Shown here piece after piece: positions 30,906-41,303 of a stretch of DNA of 64,000 nt. How positions within the stretch are numbered: the stretch's first letter is position 1; each line of letters begins with the position of its first letter. The position numbers and the translations under genes were made by a program. Location: assembly GCA_035294085.1 (NCBI GenBank), contig DATGLP010000014.1, positions 61,632 through 125,631 on the forward strand. The letters are read 5' to 3'. Source of the stretch: Acidimicrobiales bacterium. GTDB lineage: Bacteria > Actinomycetota > Acidimicrobiia > Acidimicrobiales > Bog-793. Below the pieces are notes generated by a model, which was not told the origin of the DNA, ran no database searches, and saw only the letters and a program-made list of their open reading frames with translations.

Positions 30906-31121
30906 TCAGCGGCGCCTGGCGGCTCGCCGGCCGTAGCGGCGTTCGAAGCGCTCCACCCGTCCGCCGGTGTCGACGAGCTTCTGCTTGCCCGTGTAGAAGG
31001 GGTGGCACTCGTTGCACAGCTCGACGTGCAGCTCGGCCTTGGTCGAGCGCGTCGTGAAGGTGTTGCCGCACGAGCAGCGCACCTGCGCGACGACGTAGCT
31101 CGGGTGGATGTCGCTCTTCAT
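30906..31121 (-). CDS. rpmE: ribosomal protein bL31 (zinc-binding form)
   Basis: A 71-residue large-subunit protein. The C-x-C (RCSCGNTF) and C-x2-C ([12 protein letters not shown]) pairs show the zinc-containing C+ paralogue, as opposed to the zinc-free form induced when zinc is scarce. The C-terminus is very basic. It follows rho by 38 bases, the usual actinobacterial order. Confidence 0.97.
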   Translation of the reverse strand: MKSDIHPSYVVAQVRCSCGNTFTTRSTKAELHVELCNECHPFYTGKQKLVDTGGRVERFERRYGRRAARRR

Positions 31122-31159
31122 CGAGGTCGCATCGTAGCGGCGCCGGGCAGCGCTGCCGG

Positions 31160-32869
31160 TCAGTTGCCGGTGAACGGCGCCCTGGCGATCTCGGCCAGGA
31201 ACTCGTCGTTCGACGCCGTCGTCCGGATCTTGTCGATCAGCAGCTCGAGGCCTGCGGCGGCGTTGCCCTCGCTGCTCAGCGCGTTCAGCACGCGGCGCAG
31301 CTTCCAGACCTGCTGCAGCTGCGAGCGCTCGAAGAGCAGCTCCTCGTGGCGCGTCGAGCTCCCGTTCACGTCGATCGCCGGGTACAGGCGCCGCTCGGCG
31401 AGGCGACGGTCGAGGCGCAGCTCCATGTTGCCGGTCCCCTTGAACTCCTCGAAGATGACCTCGTCCATCTTCGAGCCCGTCTCCACCAGCGCGGTGGCGA
31501 GGATGGTGAGCGAGCCGCCCTCCTCGATGTTGCGCGCCGCACCGAAGAAGCGCTTCGGCGGGTAGAGCGCTCCCGAGTCGACGCCACCCGACATGATGCG
31601 GCCGGTGGCAGGCTGCGCGAGGTTGTACGCCCGAGCCAGGCGGGTGATGCCGTCGAGGATGATGACGACGTCGCGCCCGAGTTCGACGAGGCGCTTGGCC
31701 CGCTCGATCGTCAGCTCCGCGACCGCGGTGTGCTCGTCGGCCGGGCGGTCGAAGGTCGACGCGATGACCTCGCCGCGCACCGAGCGACGCATGTCGGTGA
31801 CCTCCTCGGGCCGCTCGTCCACGAGGAGGACGATGAGGTGGACGTCGGGGTTGTTCGACTCGATCGAGTGCGCGATCTGCTTCATGATCGTCGTCTTGCC
31901 AGCCTTCGGCGGCGAGACGATCATCCCGCGCTGGCCCTTGCCGATCGGGGAGATGAGGTCGACGATGCGCGCCGTCAGGTTCGACGGGTCCCCGGGGAGC
32001 TCGAGACGGAGACGCTCGTCGGGGAAGAGGGGCGTCAGGTCCTCGAAGCGTCGCCGCTGGCGGGCGTCGTCGGGCGAGAGGCCGCAGACCGAGTCGATCC
32101 TGATGAGCGCCGGGTACTTCTCGCTCGGCCCGGCCGGGCGGCACGCCCCCTCGATGGCGTCCCCGCGCCGCAGCGCGAAGCGGCGCGCCTGGCTCACCGA
32201 GACGTAGACGTCCTTCGAGCTCGGGAGGTAGCCGCTCGTGCGCAGGAAGCCGTAGCCCTCCTCGCGCAGGTCGAGCAGCCCCTTGACCGGCACGAGCTCG
32301 CCCTGCCAGGCCACCTCGGGCCCCGGCGCGCCCTCGCCGCGCTCGCGCTCGCGCCGCCGACGGCGGCTCCGGCGGTTGCCGATCTCGCCCTGCGGGCTCG
32401 GTACGACGACGGGATGACGGGCGAAGCCCGCGTGCCCGTTGCGCGGTGCCCGTCCGTCGTCGGCGCGCACCGTCTCCGCCGGCGCCTCCGCCGTCGCCTC
32501 GCCCGCCGGGCCCGCGTCGACGGTGGGCTGCTGGGGCGGCGCCGCGGGCGCGCTGGCCGCGCCCGCCTCGGGTCCGGCGAGCGCGACGCCGGTCTCGCCG
32601 TCGCCCTGTCGGCGGGTCCGTCGGGCCTCGCCCGCACCCTCGGAGGCGCGATCGACGCCGGACTCGGGCGGGGTCGAGCCGTTGCCGTCTGCCTCAGCGT
32701 GCGCAACCTGCGGAGTGGGTGCCACGCCCGTCGCCGTGAGGATGAGGTCGATGATGTCCGACTTCTTCGAGCGCGCGGACGGCTTGAGCGACATCGCTGC
32801 GGCGATGGCGTGGAGCTCGTCGCGCTCTTTTCGTTCGAGGATCGAGCGCTCCAGCTGCTCTCCTGCCAT
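31160..32869 (-). CDS. rho: transcription termination factor Rho with low-complexity insertion
   Basis: Hexameric RNA helicase that ends transcription. The 569-residue protein is about 150 residues longer than E. coli Rho. A Rho_N domain fills residues 1-40, then a Gly/Ala/Arg/Pro-rich segment to about 175 (ending in [15 protein letters not shown]), as in other actinobacteria. The cold-shock RNA-binding domain and the ATPase core follow (PPKAGKTT Walker [15 protein letters not shown]-loop GGVDSGAL). ATG 32869 has an AGGAG ribosome binding site. A promoter is visible about 230 bases upstream, giving a long leader. Confidence 0.96.
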   Translation of the reverse strand: MAGEQLERSILERKERDELHAIAAAMSLKPSARSKKSDIIDLILTATGVAPTPQVAHAEADGNGSTPPESGVDRASEGAGEARRTRRQGDGETGVALAGPEAGAASAPAAPPQQPTVDAGPAGEATAEAPAETVRADDGRAPRNGHAGFARHPVVVPSPQGEIGNRRSRRRRRERERGEGAPGPEVAWQGELVPVKGLLDLREEGYGFLRTSGYLPSSKDVYVSVSQARRFALRRGDAIEGACRPAGPSEKYPALIRIDSVCGLSPDDARQRRRFEDLTPLFPDERLRLELPGDPSNLTARIVDLISPIGKGQRGMIVSPPKAGKTTIMKQIAHSIESNNPDVHLIVLLVDERPEEVTDMRRSVRGEVIASTFDRPADEHTAVAELTIERAKRLVELGRDVVIILDGITRLARAYNLAQPATGRIMSGGVDSGALYPPKRFFGAARNIEEGGSLTILATALVETGSKMDEVIFEEFKGTGNMELRLDRRLAERRLYPAIDVNGSSTRHEELLFERSQLQQVWKLRRVLNALSSEGNAAAGLELLIDKIRTTASNDEFLAEIARAPFTGN

Positions 32870-33096
32870 GGCTCTCCACTCCTGCTCGCTGAGACACCTC
32901 TCGCCGGTCGTCGCCGCACCGTGCGACTCGCCCTGCGCATCCGCCGTGGCGGGCGGTGAGCGAGGTCTGCGAAGGTGGACGCTGCGTCTTGGACCCTCGG
33001 GGGACGATCTGCGAGGTGACGCGGGGTGCGACCACGACGGTTCCCCATCCGGCGAGTGAGCGCACGAACGCGACATCACGCCGCGCGGGTGGTTGT
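32870..33096 (-). other. rho 5' leader (about 227 bases)
   Basis: No coding frame is convincing between the inferred rho transcription start near 33096 and the ATG at 32869. Long untranslated leaders in front of rho allow Rho to autoregulate by terminating its own transcript in enterics; the length here would permit the same. The rest of the gap to thrC holds the promoter and its duplicated -35 region. Confidence 0.45.
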
Positions 33097-33102
33097 GCGA
33101 CG

Positions 33103-33131
33103 AGTGTACCGCCTGGCGCGCCACTCGGCAA
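33103..33131 (-). promoter_or_regulatory. sigma-A-type promoter of rho
   Basis: On the minus strand TTGCCG (33131-33126), a 17-base spacer and TACACT (33108-33103) make a good vegetative promoter. The upstream copy of the adjacent 17-base tandem repeat places a second TTGCCG exactly 17 bases further out. Confidence 0.6.
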
Positions 33132-33158
33132 CGCGCGCGGGTCGGCAACGCGCGCGGG
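33125..33158. repeat. perfect 17-base tandem duplication over the rho -35 box
   Basis: The unit tcggcaacgcgcgcggg occurs twice in a row (33125-33141, 33142-33158). Each copy contains the complement of TTGCCG, the -35 hexamer of the rho promoter. The duplication is exact, so it is either recent or maintained. Confidence 0.75.
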
Positions 33159-33206
33159 GCGGCGGACCCGCGTGCCGGCCGCACGGTGCGCGGCGCGCCC
33201 CGGGCC

Positions 33207-34280
33207 CTACAGGCCGAGTGCGGCCGCGACGGCGTCGAAGGTGGCGTCGACCGCGTCGGGCACGCGCACCTGGCTGATGGCGAGGTCGGGGTCCTTGAGG
33301 CCGTGCCCGGTGAGGACGCAGACCACCCGGGACGACGGTGGGACGCCGACGCTCAGCAGGCCCGCGACCGACGCCGCCGAGGCCGCCTCGCAGAAGACGG
33401 ACTCCTCGGCGGCGAGGAAGCGGTAGGCGGCGAGGATCTCCTCGTCGCTCACGGCGGCGATCGCCCCGCCGGACTCGGCGACCGCCGCCGTGGCGCCGTA
33501 CCAGGAGGCCGGGTTGCCGATGCGGATCGCCGTGGCGACCGTCTCCGGGTGCTCGATCGGGTGCCCCGCGACGATCGGGGCAGCGCCGGCCGCCTGGAAG
33601 CCGAGGAGGCGGGGCAGCTTCGTCGAGCGTCCGGCCGCCTTGTACTCGAGGTAGCCCTTCCAGTAGGCGGTGATGTTCCCGGCGTTGCCGACCGGGATGC
33701 AGTGCACGTCAGGCGCGTCCCCGAGCGCGTCGACGATCTCGAACGCGCCCGTCTTCTGCCCCTCGATCCGGTGGGGGTTGACCGAGTTGACGACCTCCAC
33801 CGGCGCACGCTCGGGCAGGGCGCGCACGATCTCGAGCGCGGCGTCGAAGTTGCCGCGCACCTGCAGGACGCGAGCGCCGTGGACGAGCGCCTGGGCCAGC
33901 TTGCCGAGCGCGATGTGGCCCTCGGGGATGAGGACCGCGCACGACAGGCCGGCGCGCGCCGCGTACGCCGCGGCGGAGGCCGAGGTGTTCCCCGTCGAGG
34001 CGCAGACGACGGCACGCGCACCCTTCTCGAGCGCCTTGGAGATCGCGACCGTCATGCCCCGGTCCTTGAACGAGCCGGTCGGGTTGGCCCCCTCGACCTT
34101 GAGGTACACCTGCGCGCCGACGCGCTCGGACAGGCGCGGCGCGGGCAGCAGCGGCGTGTTGCCCTCGTGCAAGGTGACGATCGGCGTCGCCTCGCCGACC
34201 GGGAGGTACTCGGCGTAGGCGGCGATGACCCCTGCCCAGGGACGACTGCCCAGCGCGCCAGTCGGAGGCCTCGGGCTCAT
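33207..34280 (-). CDS. thrC: threonine synthase
   Basis: PLP enzyme that converts O-phosphohomoserine to threonine. The 357-residue, fold-type II protein has PLP Lys72 in [11 protein letters not shown], the phosphate-binding [11 protein letters not shown] loop and the PVGNAGN segment. It is the short form without an N-terminal zinc ribbon. Its ATG overlaps the hom stop (ATGA). In mycobacteria thrB would follow, but here rho comes next. A second threonine-synthase-like protein (60370-61641) differs in domain content and context. Confidence 0.94.
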   Translation of the reverse strand: MSPRPPTGALGSRPWAGVIAAYAEYLPVGEATPIVTLHEGNTPLLPAPRLSERVGAQVYLKVEGANPTGSFKDRGMTVAISKALEKGARAVVCASTGNTSASAAAYAARAGLSCAVLIPEGHIALGKLAQALVHGARVLQVRGNFDAALEIVRALPERAPVEVVNSVNPHRIEGQKTGAFEIVDALGDAPDVHCIPVGNAGNITAYWKGYLEYKAAGRSTKLPRLLGFQAAGAAPIVAGHPIEHPETVATAIRIGNPASWYGATAAVAESGGAIAAVSDEEILAAYRFLAAEESVFCEAASAASVAGLLSVGVPPSSRVVCVLTGHGLKDPDLAISQVRVPDAVDATFDAVAAALGL

Positions 34281-35605
34281 CCCGACCGCTCCGGACCGAT
34301 GACCCGGACCAGCCCGCCGATGCGCTCGACGGCGTCGAGCTTCGCCAGGTCGCCGAGCGTGGCCTGGACGTCGGCCTCGCGCGCCGTGTGGGTGATGAAG
34401 ACGAGACGCGCCTCGTCGCCGAGCCCGACCTGCTCCATCGAACGGATCGAGACGGCGTGGTCCCCGAAGACGCGCGCCACGTCCGCGAGCACGCCGGGCC
34501 GGTCCGCCACGTCGAGGGCGAGGTAGTACTGGGCCCGCAGCTCGTCGATCGGGCGGATCTCGAGCCGCCGGCGTCGCACGCGCCGCGGCCGGCGGCCCGC
34601 AGCGAGCGATCCCGCCGCGTCGAGCAGGTCGCCGAGGACCGCGCTCGCGGTCGGCCGCCCGCCGGCGCCCCGCCCGTAGAGCATGAGCTCGCCGGCCGCC
34701 TCGCCCTCGATGAACACCGCGTTGAACGCCCCCCGCACCTTCGAGAGCGGGTGGTCCGACGGCAGCATCGCCGGGTGGACCCGCACGGCGATGCCGGCTC
34801 CCTCGCCCTCCCCCTCGAGCTCGGCGATCGCGAGGAGCTTCACCTCGTAGCCGAGCCGGTGCGCGAACTCGATGTCGGCGACGGCGATCGACTCGATGCC
34901 CTCCCGGTAGACGTCGCCGGCGACGACGTCGGCCCCGAAGGCGATGCCGGCGAGGATGGCCACCTTCGCCGAGGCGTCGAAGCCCTCGACGTCGGCTGCC
35001 GGGTCCTGCTCGGCGTAGCCGAGCCGCTGGGCCTCCGCGAGGGCCTCGGCGTAGTCGATGCCGTCCTCGCTCATGCGCGAGAGGATGTAGTTCGTCGTGC
35101 CGTTCACGATCCCCATGACCCGGCGGACGCGCTCGCCGGCGAGGGAGACCTCGAGCGCCCTGAGCAGCGGGATGGCGCCGCCGACGGACGCCTCGTACAA
35201 GAGCGCGACGCCGGCTTCGTCCGCGGCGGCCTGCAGCTCCGCGCCGACGTTGGCGAGGAGCTCCTTGTTCGCGGTGACGACCGGCTTGCCGGCCCGCAGC
35301 GCGGCGAGGATGCACGAGCGCGCCGGCTCGATGCCCCCGATCAGCTCCACGACGACGTCGACTCGAGGATCGGTGGCGACCGCTCGCGCGTCGTGGGTGA
35401 GCAGGCCCTCGGGGACGGCCGCGGCGCGGGCCTTGGCGAGGTTGCGCACCGCGACGCCGGCGAGCTCGAGGCGGACCCCGCAGCGCTCGGCGATCGCCGC
35501 CGCCTCGTGCTGCAGCAGCTCGACGAGCGCCGAGCCGACGTTCCCGCAGCCGAGGACGCCGACGCGCACCGCTCTCGTGGGCCCGGGTGGCGCCTGGTTG
35601 CTCAC
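34277..35605 (-). CDS. hom: homoserine dehydrogenase with ACT domain
   Basis: Reduces aspartate semialdehyde to homoserine, the branch point to threonine and methionine. The 442-residue protein has the NAD(P) loop [12 protein letters not shown] (16-27), the TANKELLA motif, and the catalytic [11 protein letters not shown] and [13 protein letters not shown] region (core [10 protein letters not shown]). A C-terminal ACT domain ([18 protein letters not shown] core) suggests feedback by threonine. It starts at GTG 35605, 23 bases after lysA. Confidence 0.95.
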   Translation of the reverse strand: MSNQAPPGPTRAVRVGVLGCGNVGSALVELLQHEAAAIAERCGVRLELAGVAVRNLAKARAAAVPEGLLTHDARAVATDPRVDVVVELIGGIEPARSCILAALRAGKPVVTANKELLANVGAELQAAADEAGVALLYEASVGGAIPLLRALEVSLAGERVRRVMGIVNGTTNYILSRMSEDGIDYAEALAEAQRLGYAEQDPAADVEGFDASAKVAILAGIAFGADVVAGDVYREGIESIAVADIEFAHRLGYEVKLLAIAELEGEGEGAGIAVRVHPAMLPSDHPLSKVRGAFNAVFIEGEAAGELMLYGRGAGGRPTASAVLGDLLDAAGSLAAGRRPRRVRRRRLEIRPIDELRAQYYLALDVADRPGVLADVARVFGDHAVSIRSMEQVGLGDEARLVFITHTAREADVQATLGDLAKLDAVERIGGLVRVIGPERSG

Positions 35606-35628
35606 CGGCCCACGGTAGTCAACGGCAG

Positions 35629-36951
35629 TCAACTCGGGCACTCCAGCCGAAGCAGGTCCTCGACCTGCTCGCGCCGCACGACGACGCGCGCTCGGCCGCC
35701 GGCGACGAAGAGGACCGGCGGCCGCCCGAGCCGGTTGTAGTTCGAGGCCATGGCGAAGCCGTAGGCGCCGGTGACGGGCGTGGCGAGGATGTCCCCGACC
35801 GCGACGTCGGCGGGCAGCCGGGCGTCGGCGACGAGGACGTCTCCCGACTCGCAGTGCTTGCCCACCACGCGCGCCGCGAACGGCCGGCTGGCGTCGGCGG
35901 CGCGTGGGAGGAAGGCCTCGTAGCCGCTCCCGTAGAGGACGGGGCGGGGGTTGTCGCTCATGCCGCCGTCGACGGCGACGTACGTGCGCACCCCGGGGAT
36001 CGTCTTCATCGTGCCCACCCGGTAGCAGGTGAGGCCGGCCGTCGCGACGATGGAGCGGCCCGGCTCGGCGGTGAGGCGCACGCCCTCGATCCCCGCCGCC
36101 GCGACCGCAGCGCGAAGGCGCGCCGCCCACTCGGCGATCGAGGGGGCGCGCTCGCCGTTGAGGTAGGCGACCCCGAGGCCGCCGCCGACGCACAGCTCGC
36201 CGAGCCCGTGCGCGCGCACGAGCGGGGCGAGCAGCGCGACGGCGCGCTCGAAGGCATCGAGTCGGAAGATCTGGCTGCCGATGTGGGCGTGCACCCCAAC
36301 CACGCGTGCCGCGCCGATCCCGCGCAGCTCCCGCAGCGCCTCGTCGGCGGCACCGGAGGCGAGGGAGAAGCCGAACTTCGAGTCCTCCTGCCCGGTCATG
36401 ACGAACTCGTGGGTGTGCGCCTCGATCCCGGGCGTCACGCGCACGAGGACCGGCTGGGAGCCGGCCGGCCGGTCCCCGAGGAGGCGTCGCAGGCGCGCGA
36501 TCTCGTCGAAGGAGTCGACGACGACGCGGCCGACGCCTGCCGCGAGCGCGGCCGCGAGCTCGTCCTCGCTCTTGTTGTTCCCGTGCAGCACGAGGCGCTC
36601 GCCGGGCGCGCCCGCCGCCAGCGCGACGGCGAGCTCGCCGCCGGTCGACACGTCGAGCGAGAGCCCCTCCTCGAGGGCGAGGCGGGCCATGGCGGTGCAC
36701 AGGAACGCCTTCGTCGCGTACGCCACGCCGGCGCCGAAGGCGCCGAGCGCCTCCCTGCAGCGCGCCCGCAGGTGCGCCTCGTCGTAGACGAACAGCGGCG
36801 TCCCGTGCTCCTCGGCGAGCTCGACGAGGTCGACGCCGCCGACGCGCAGCCGCCCCCCCGGCGCCACCTCCGCCGTGTCGGGCAGGAGGTGGCGGGCGAG
36901 CGGCGCCTCGCTCGGCGCGCCCGCGAGGGGGCCGGGCGCCTCCCCGCCCAC
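35629..36951 (-). CDS. lysA: diaminopimelate decarboxylase
   Basis: Last step of lysine synthesis. The 440-residue fold-type III PLP enzyme has PLP Lys81 in YATKAFL, the HGNNKS motif, HIGSQI, the GGGLGVAY segment and the C-terminal active-site Cys in GKHCESGD. Its GTG start directly follows the argS stop, so the two are co-transcribed. Confidence 0.95.
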   Translation of the reverse strand: MGGEAPGPLAGAPSEAPLARHLLPDTAEVAPGGRLRVGGVDLVELAEEHGTPLFVYDEAHLRARCREALGAFGAGVAYATKAFLCTAMARLALEEGLSLDVSTGGELAVALAAGAPGERLVLHGNNKSEDELAAALAAGVGRVVVDSFDEIARLRRLLGDRPAGSQPVLVRVTPGIEAHTHEFVMTGQEDSKFGFSLASGAADEALRELRGIGAARVVGVHAHIGSQIFRLDAFERAVALLAPLVRAHGLGELCVGGGLGVAYLNGERAPSIAEWAARLRAAVAAAGIEGVRLTAEPGRSIVATAGLTCYRVGTMKTIPGVRTYVAVDGGMSDNPRPVLYGSGYEAFLPRAADASRPFAARVVGKHCESGDVLVADARLPADVAVGDILATPVTGAYGFAMASNYNRLGRPPVLFVAGGRARVVVRREQVEDLLRLECPS

Positions 36952-36952
36952 C

Positions 36953-38566
36953 TCACATCACCTCGGGCGCGGACACCCCGAGCAGGTCGAGGGCGATGGC
37001 GAGCCCGATGCGCGTCCCCTCGACGAGCCACAGCCGCGCCGCGGCGAGCGGGGGCGCGATGCCGTCGCCGACGACGCGGCAGTCGTGGTAGAAGCCGTGG
37101 AACTCGCCGGCGAGGCGGCGCACCCAGTTCGTCACCTTGTACGGCGCCCGCTCGAGCGCCGCCTCGGCGACCGTCGCCGGCAGCAGCTCGAGCGTCCGCA
37201 GCAGGGCGAGCTCCCGTTCGTGGACGAGCTGGGAGAGGTCGGTGGCCTCGAGCGGCGGCCGCGACGCGCCGCGCTCGGCGGCGAAGCGCGCGATCGAAGC
37301 GATCCGGGCGTGCGCGTACTGCACGTAGTAGACGGGGTTCTCCATCGACTGGCGCTTGACGAGGTCGACGTCGAGCGTCGTCGCCTGGTCGATCGAGCTC
37401 GTGAGCGCCATGAGCCGGGTCGCATCCGGCCCGAGGTCGTCGACGAGGTCGTCGAGGCGGACGTAGACCCCGGAGCGCTTCGACATCCGCTCGCCGCCGA
37501 CGAGCGAGACGAGCTGGCCGAGGTGCACCTCGAGTCGGCTCGGGTCGATGCCGAGCGCCGCCACCCCCGCCTTGAGGCTCGCCACCTGGCCGTGGTGGTC
37601 CGCCCCGAAGACGTCGATCACGCGGTCGAATCCCCGCACGAGGAACTTGTCGCGGTGGTAGGCGAGATCGCCGGCGAGGTAGGTGAGCTCGCCGTCCGAC
37701 TTGACGAGGACGCGGTCGCGCGCGTCGCCGAGGCGCGACGAGGCGAGCCAGGTGGCGCCGTCGCGCTCGTAGACGAGGCCGCGGCTGCGCATCAGCTCGA
37801 TCGTCTCCGCGACCTTGCCGCTCTCCTCGATCGACGCCTGGGAGTACCACGAGTCGTAGTGGATCCCGAGACGCGCGAGGGTCGACCGGATGTTCTCGAG
37901 GATGTGCTCGGCGGCGAAGCGCCCCGCCACGGTGACGTCCTCGGGACCGTCGTAGCGGCGAGCGAGCTGCGCGACGTACTCGCCCTGGTACCCCTGCTCG
38001 GGGACCGCCTCCCCGCGGCGCCGCGCGAGGAGGCTCTCGCCGAGCAGTCTGATCTGGTTGCCCGTATCGTTCACGTAGTACTCGCGCTCGACGCGCCAGT
38101 TGCACCGGCCGAGCAGGCGCGCCAGCGCGTCCCCGTAGGCGCCGAGCCAGCCGTTGCCCACGTGGAGCGGACCGGTCGGGTTCGCCGACACGAACTCGAC
38201 CTGGACCCGCTCGCCCTGGCCGAGGTCCGGGCACGCGTAGCCCGTCTCGCCGGCGACGAGGAGCTCGCGCAGCGCCTCGTACAGCCACGAGGGGTCCAGG
38301 CGGAAGTTGACGAATCCGGGACCCGCGACCTCGACGCTGGCGACGTGCGGCAGGGTCGCCTCGGCGAGACGGCGGGCGAGCTCCTCCGCGAGCGCCCGCG
38401 GCGCGCGGCGCGCGGCGCGCGCCGCGGCGAGCGCTGCGTTCGTCGCGAAGTCGCCGTGCTCGGCGCGCGCCGGCCGCTCGAGGCGGACGGCACCGCCGGG
38501 AACCTCGATCCCCATCTCCGCGAGCGTGGCGCGCACCGCCTGGGCGAGCGCGTCGGTGATCGACAT
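36953..38566 (-). CDS. argS: arginyl-tRNA synthetase
   Basis: Charges tRNA-Arg. The 537-residue class I synthetase has the HIGH-type motif HVGN (in NPTGPLHVGNGWLG), the KMSKS-type RMSKRSG, an N-terminal Add-1 domain (FATNAALAAAR) and a C-terminal anticodon-binding helix bundle. It is divergent from a tRNA-Arg gene 65 bases away, so enzyme and substrate genes are neighbours. It heads the argS-lysA-hom-thrC unit. Confidence 0.96.
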   Translation of the reverse strand: MSITDALAQAVRATLAEMGIEVPGGAVRLERPARAEHGDFATNAALAAARAARRAPRALAEELARRLAEATLPHVASVEVAGPGFVNFRLDPSWLYEALRELLVAGETGYACPDLGQGERVQVEFVSANPTGPLHVGNGWLGAYGDALARLLGRCNWRVEREYYVNDTGNQIRLLGESLLARRRGEAVPEQGYQGEYVAQLARRYDGPEDVTVAGRFAAEHILENIRSTLARLGIHYDSWYSQASIEESGKVAETIELMRSRGLVYERDGATWLASSRLGDARDRVLVKSDGELTYLAGDLAYHRDKFLVRGFDRVIDVFGADHHGQVASLKAGVAALGIDPSRLEVHLGQLVSLVGGERMSKRSGVYVRLDDLVDDLGPDATRLMALTSSIDQATTLDVDLVKRQSMENPVYYVQYAHARIASIARFAAERGASRPPLEATDLSQLVHERELALLRTLELLPATVAEAALERAPYKVTNWVRRLAGEFHGFYHDCRVVGDGIAPPLAAARLWLVEGTRIGLAIALDLLGVSAPEVM

Positions 38567-38631
38567 GGCGCAGTGAGGATGACCGACGGACGGCTACCAT
38601 GCAACCGAGCCGACGGCGCTCGAGCGCTCCT

Positions 38632-38703
38632 GCCCTCGTAGCTCAGGGGATAGAGCACCGGCCTCCGGAGCCGGGTGCGCAGGTTCGAATCCTGCCGAGG
38701 GCG
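38632..38703 (+). tRNA. tRNA-Arg (anticodon CCG)
   Basis: A 72-base cloverleaf: acceptor GCCCTCG/CGAGGGC, D-arm GCTC...GAGC, anticodon stem CCGGC/GCCGG with loop CTCCGGA (anticodon CCG, reads CGG), a 4-base variable loop and T-arm GCAGG-TTCGAAT-CCTGC. The discriminator is G and the 3' CCA is not encoded (CCG follows). A TACCAT (38595-38600) upstream may be its -10 box. Confidence 0.97.
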
Positions 38704-38710
38704 CCGACCG

Positions 38711-38938
38711 CTAGACCAGCGACGTCGCCGGGGACTCCCTCCCACGGCGCGCAATCCGAGAGCGGCGGTCGCGCAGCGGGTGCGACGGCTCGAGGAGATC
38801 GTCGCCTTCACTCGGCTCGCCTGCCGCCGTCACCGTTCTCGGTCGGTCGGGATGGCGGAACCGGCGGCGACAGCCCACCTGTCCGTCCAGGCGCCAGCCG
38901 TCACGCTCCAGCGCACCGATGACGTCTCGCACCTTCAC
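38711..38938 (-). pseudogene. degenerate HicA-type toxin
   Basis: The first 45 residues follow the HicA double-stranded-RNA-binding-like fold: MKVRDVIGALERDGW, then F-R-H-P and a VTAAGEPS strand. In HicA ribonucleases the catalytic His lies in G-S-H; here that site reads G-C-R, which would abolish activity. After the VTAAGEPS strand the sequence departs from the family and becomes a charged run of residues, as expected after a frameshift. No HicB antitoxin is present on either side, and the GTG start has no ribosome binding site. It lies eight bases from the tRNA-Arg gene. Probably a toxin-antitoxin remnant. Confidence 0.6.
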
Positions 38939-39002
38939 GAGTTCAAGGTACGGGATCGACGGAGCCCCCGGCTCCTCGGGTGGGATGGGAGCAGCAGGAG
39001 GC

Positions 39003-41204
39003 CTAGCGCCAGGCGACCTCGAAGCGATCGGCCATCATGACCTTGTCCCAGGCGACGACGAAGTCGGCCGCGAACTTCTCCCGGGCGTCGCTTGCGGCGT
39101 AGACCTCGGCGATCGCCCGGAGCTGGGAGTTGGCCCCGAAGACCAGGTCGACCGCCGAGGCGGTCCAGCGCAGCCGCCCGCTCGCCCGGTCCCGACCTTC
39201 GTAGGTGTGCTCCTCGGCAGCCGACGGCGACCAGACCGTGCCCATGTCCAGCAGGTTGACGAAGAAGTCCGTGGTGAGGAGCCCGCGCCGGTCGGTCAGC
39301 ACCCCGATCGCGCGGTCGGCGAAGGTCGCCCCGAGGACCCGCAGTCCGCCCACCAGGACGGTCATCTCGGGAGCACTCAGCCCCAGGAGGGAGGCCCGCT
39401 CGACCAGCAGGTGCTCGGGAGGCAGCTGCTCGCCAGGCCGCAGGTAGTTGCGGAACCCGTCAGCCCGGGGCTCGAGGACAGCGAAGGACTGGACGTCGGT
39501 CTGCGCCTCGCTGGCGTCCGTCCGGCCGGGCACGAAGGGCACGCTGACGCGCACCCCGGCTCGGCGGGCGGCCTCCTCGATGCCGGCGCAGCCGCCGAGG
39601 ACGATGAGGTCGGCGAGGGAGATCCTCCTGCCGCCTCGCTGCGCCTCGTCGAATCGGGCCTTGATGCGCTCGAGGACCCCGAGGACGGCGGCCAGCTCGA
39701 CGGGGTCGTTCACCGGCCAGTCCCGCTGGGGGGCCAGCCGAATGCGCGCGCCGTTCGCCCCGCCTCGCTTGTCGGTCCGGCGGAAGGTCGAGGCCGAGGC
39801 CCAGGCGGTGCGGACGAGCTGGGCGACGGTGAGGCCCGAGTCGAGCAGGCTGCGCTTCAGCTCGGCCACGTCGCGCTCGTCGACGAGCTCGTGGTCGACG
39901 GCCGGCACCGGGTCCTGCCAGATCTGAGGCTCCTCGGGTACCAGTGGACCGAGGTAGCGGGAGCGAGGGCCCATGTCCCGGTGCGTCAGCTTGAACCAGG
40001 CCCGGGCGAAGGCCTGCTCGAGCGCCTCGGGGTGCTGGCGGAAGCGCTCGGCGATGCGCCGGTAGCGGGGATCGACCTTCAGGGCGATGTCGGTGGTCAG
40101 CATCATCGGCGGGGTCCGCCTGGAGGGATCGTGGGCGTCGGGCACCTGCTCCCGGGCGGCGGGGTCGGTGGGCACCCACTGCGTGGCTCCGGCGGGGCTG
40201 GTGGTGGGTTCCCAGTCGTAGCCGAAGAGGTTGTCCAGGTAGCCGGTATCCCAGCGGGTGGGGTTGGCCGTCCAGGGACCCTCGATGCCGCTCGTGTAGG
40301 TGTAGGGTCCGCTGCCGGTTCTGTAGGTGTTCTTCCACCCGAGGCCCTGCTGCTCCAGGGGCGCCCCCTCGGGCTCCGCTCCCACGTAGCGGGCCGGGTC
40401 GACCGCCCCGTGGCACTTCCCGAAGGTGTGGCCGCCCGCGATCAGTGCCACGGTCTCCTCGTCGTCCATGGCCATCCGAGCGAAGGTTTCCCGGATGTCC
40501 TGGGCAGCCGCCAGCGGGTCGGGGTTGCCGCCGGGGCCCTCGGGGTTGACGTAGATCAGGCCCATCTGCACCGACCCGAAGGGACCGGCGATCTCCCCGG
40601 GCTGCCCGGTGCGCTCGTCGCCCAACCAGGTCCGCTCGGGCCCCCAGTTGACGTCCTCCTCGGTCTCGAAGACGTCCACCCGACCCCCGCCGAAGCCCAG
40701 GGTCCGAACGCCCATCGCCTCCAGGGCGCAGGTGCCGGCGAAGACGATCAGGTCGCCCCAGGAGAGGTGGCGCCCCCACTTCTGCTTCACGGGCCAGAGC
40801 AGTCGGCGAGCCTTGTCCAGATTGGCGTTGTCCGGCCAGCTGTTCACCGGGGCCAGGCGTTGGGCACCGGTGCCGGCCCCGCCTCGACCGTCGGCCACCC
40901 GGTAGGTACCGGCCGCGTGCCAGGCCATCCGGACGAACAGCGGACCGTAGTGCCCCCAGTCCGCGGGCCACCACGACTGGGAGGTGGTCATCACCGCCTC
41001 GAGGTCTCGCCGCAGCTCGGCCAGGTCCACGCTCGAGAAGGCGGCCTTGTAGTCGAAGCCCTCGCCGAGGGGATTGGCCCGGGGCGAGTGCTGGTGGAGG
41101 ATCCGCAGGTTCAGCTGATTGGGCCACCAATCCAGGTTCGAGCCGTCGCCGACGCCGGTGTGCAGGAAGGGGCAGCGGGCTTCGTCGGACGCTGCTTCGG
41201 ACAT
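39003..41204 (-). CDS. katG: bifunctional catalase-peroxidase
   Basis: Haem enzyme that removes hydrogen peroxide and has peroxidase activity. The 733-residue protein has both peroxidase-like halves. Active-site residues are complete: distal R92, W95 and H96 ([11 protein letters not shown]), proximal H259 (GGHTFGK), and the Met-Tyr-Trp crosslink set W95, Y218 ([10 protein letters not shown]) and M244. ATG 41204 has the strong ribosome binding site GGAGGTG. It is monocistronic with its own promoter and a Fur/PerR-like box. Mycobacterial katG follows furA; here no fur gene is adjacent. Confidence 0.97.
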   Translation of the reverse strand: MSEAASDEARCPFLHTGVGDGSNLDWWPNQLNLRILHQHSPRANPLGEGFDYKAAFSSVDLAELRRDLEAVMTTSQSWWPADWGHYGPLFVRMAWHAAGTYRVADGRGGAGTGAQRLAPVNSWPDNANLDKARRLLWPVKQKWGRHLSWGDLIVFAGTCALEAMGVRTLGFGGGRVDVFETEEDVNWGPERTWLGDERTGQPGEIAGPFGSVQMGLIYVNPEGPGGNPDPLAAAQDIRETFARMAMDDEETVALIAGGHTFGKCHGAVDPARYVGAEPEGAPLEQQGLGWKNTYRTGSGPYTYTSGIEGPWTANPTRWDTGYLDNLFGYDWEPTTSPAGATQWVPTDPAAREQVPDAHDPSRRTPPMMLTTDIALKVDPRYRRIAERFRQHPEALEQAFARAWFKLTHRDMGPRSRYLGPLVPEEPQIWQDPVPAVDHELVDERDVAELKRSLLDSGLTVAQLVRTAWASASTFRRTDKRGGANGARIRLAPQRDWPVNDPVELAAVLGVLERIKARFDEAQRGGRRISLADLIVLGGCAGIEEAARRAGVRVSVPFVPGRTDASEAQTDVQSFAVLEPRADGFRNYLRPGEQLPPEHLLVERASLLGLSAPEMTVLVGGLRVLGATFADRAIGVLTDRRGLLTTDFFVNLLDMGTVWSPSAAEEHTYEGRDRASGRLRWTASAVDLVFGANSQLRAIAEVYAASDAREKFAADFVVAWDKVMMADRFEVAWR

Positions 41205-41303
41205 GGGACACCTCCAGGGGGGCACGGACGGGAGAGCGGGCGCCGGGTGATCGACCGTCGCCAGGGCTGAATGCCGGTCTGCCGGGTCGTTCAACCCCTC
41301 CTG

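Noticed and set aside
38632..39002. Integration site (att) for a genomic island at tRNA-Arg
   Set aside because: The HicA remnant hints at it, but I found no integrase and no repeat of the tRNA 3' end downstream within the window.
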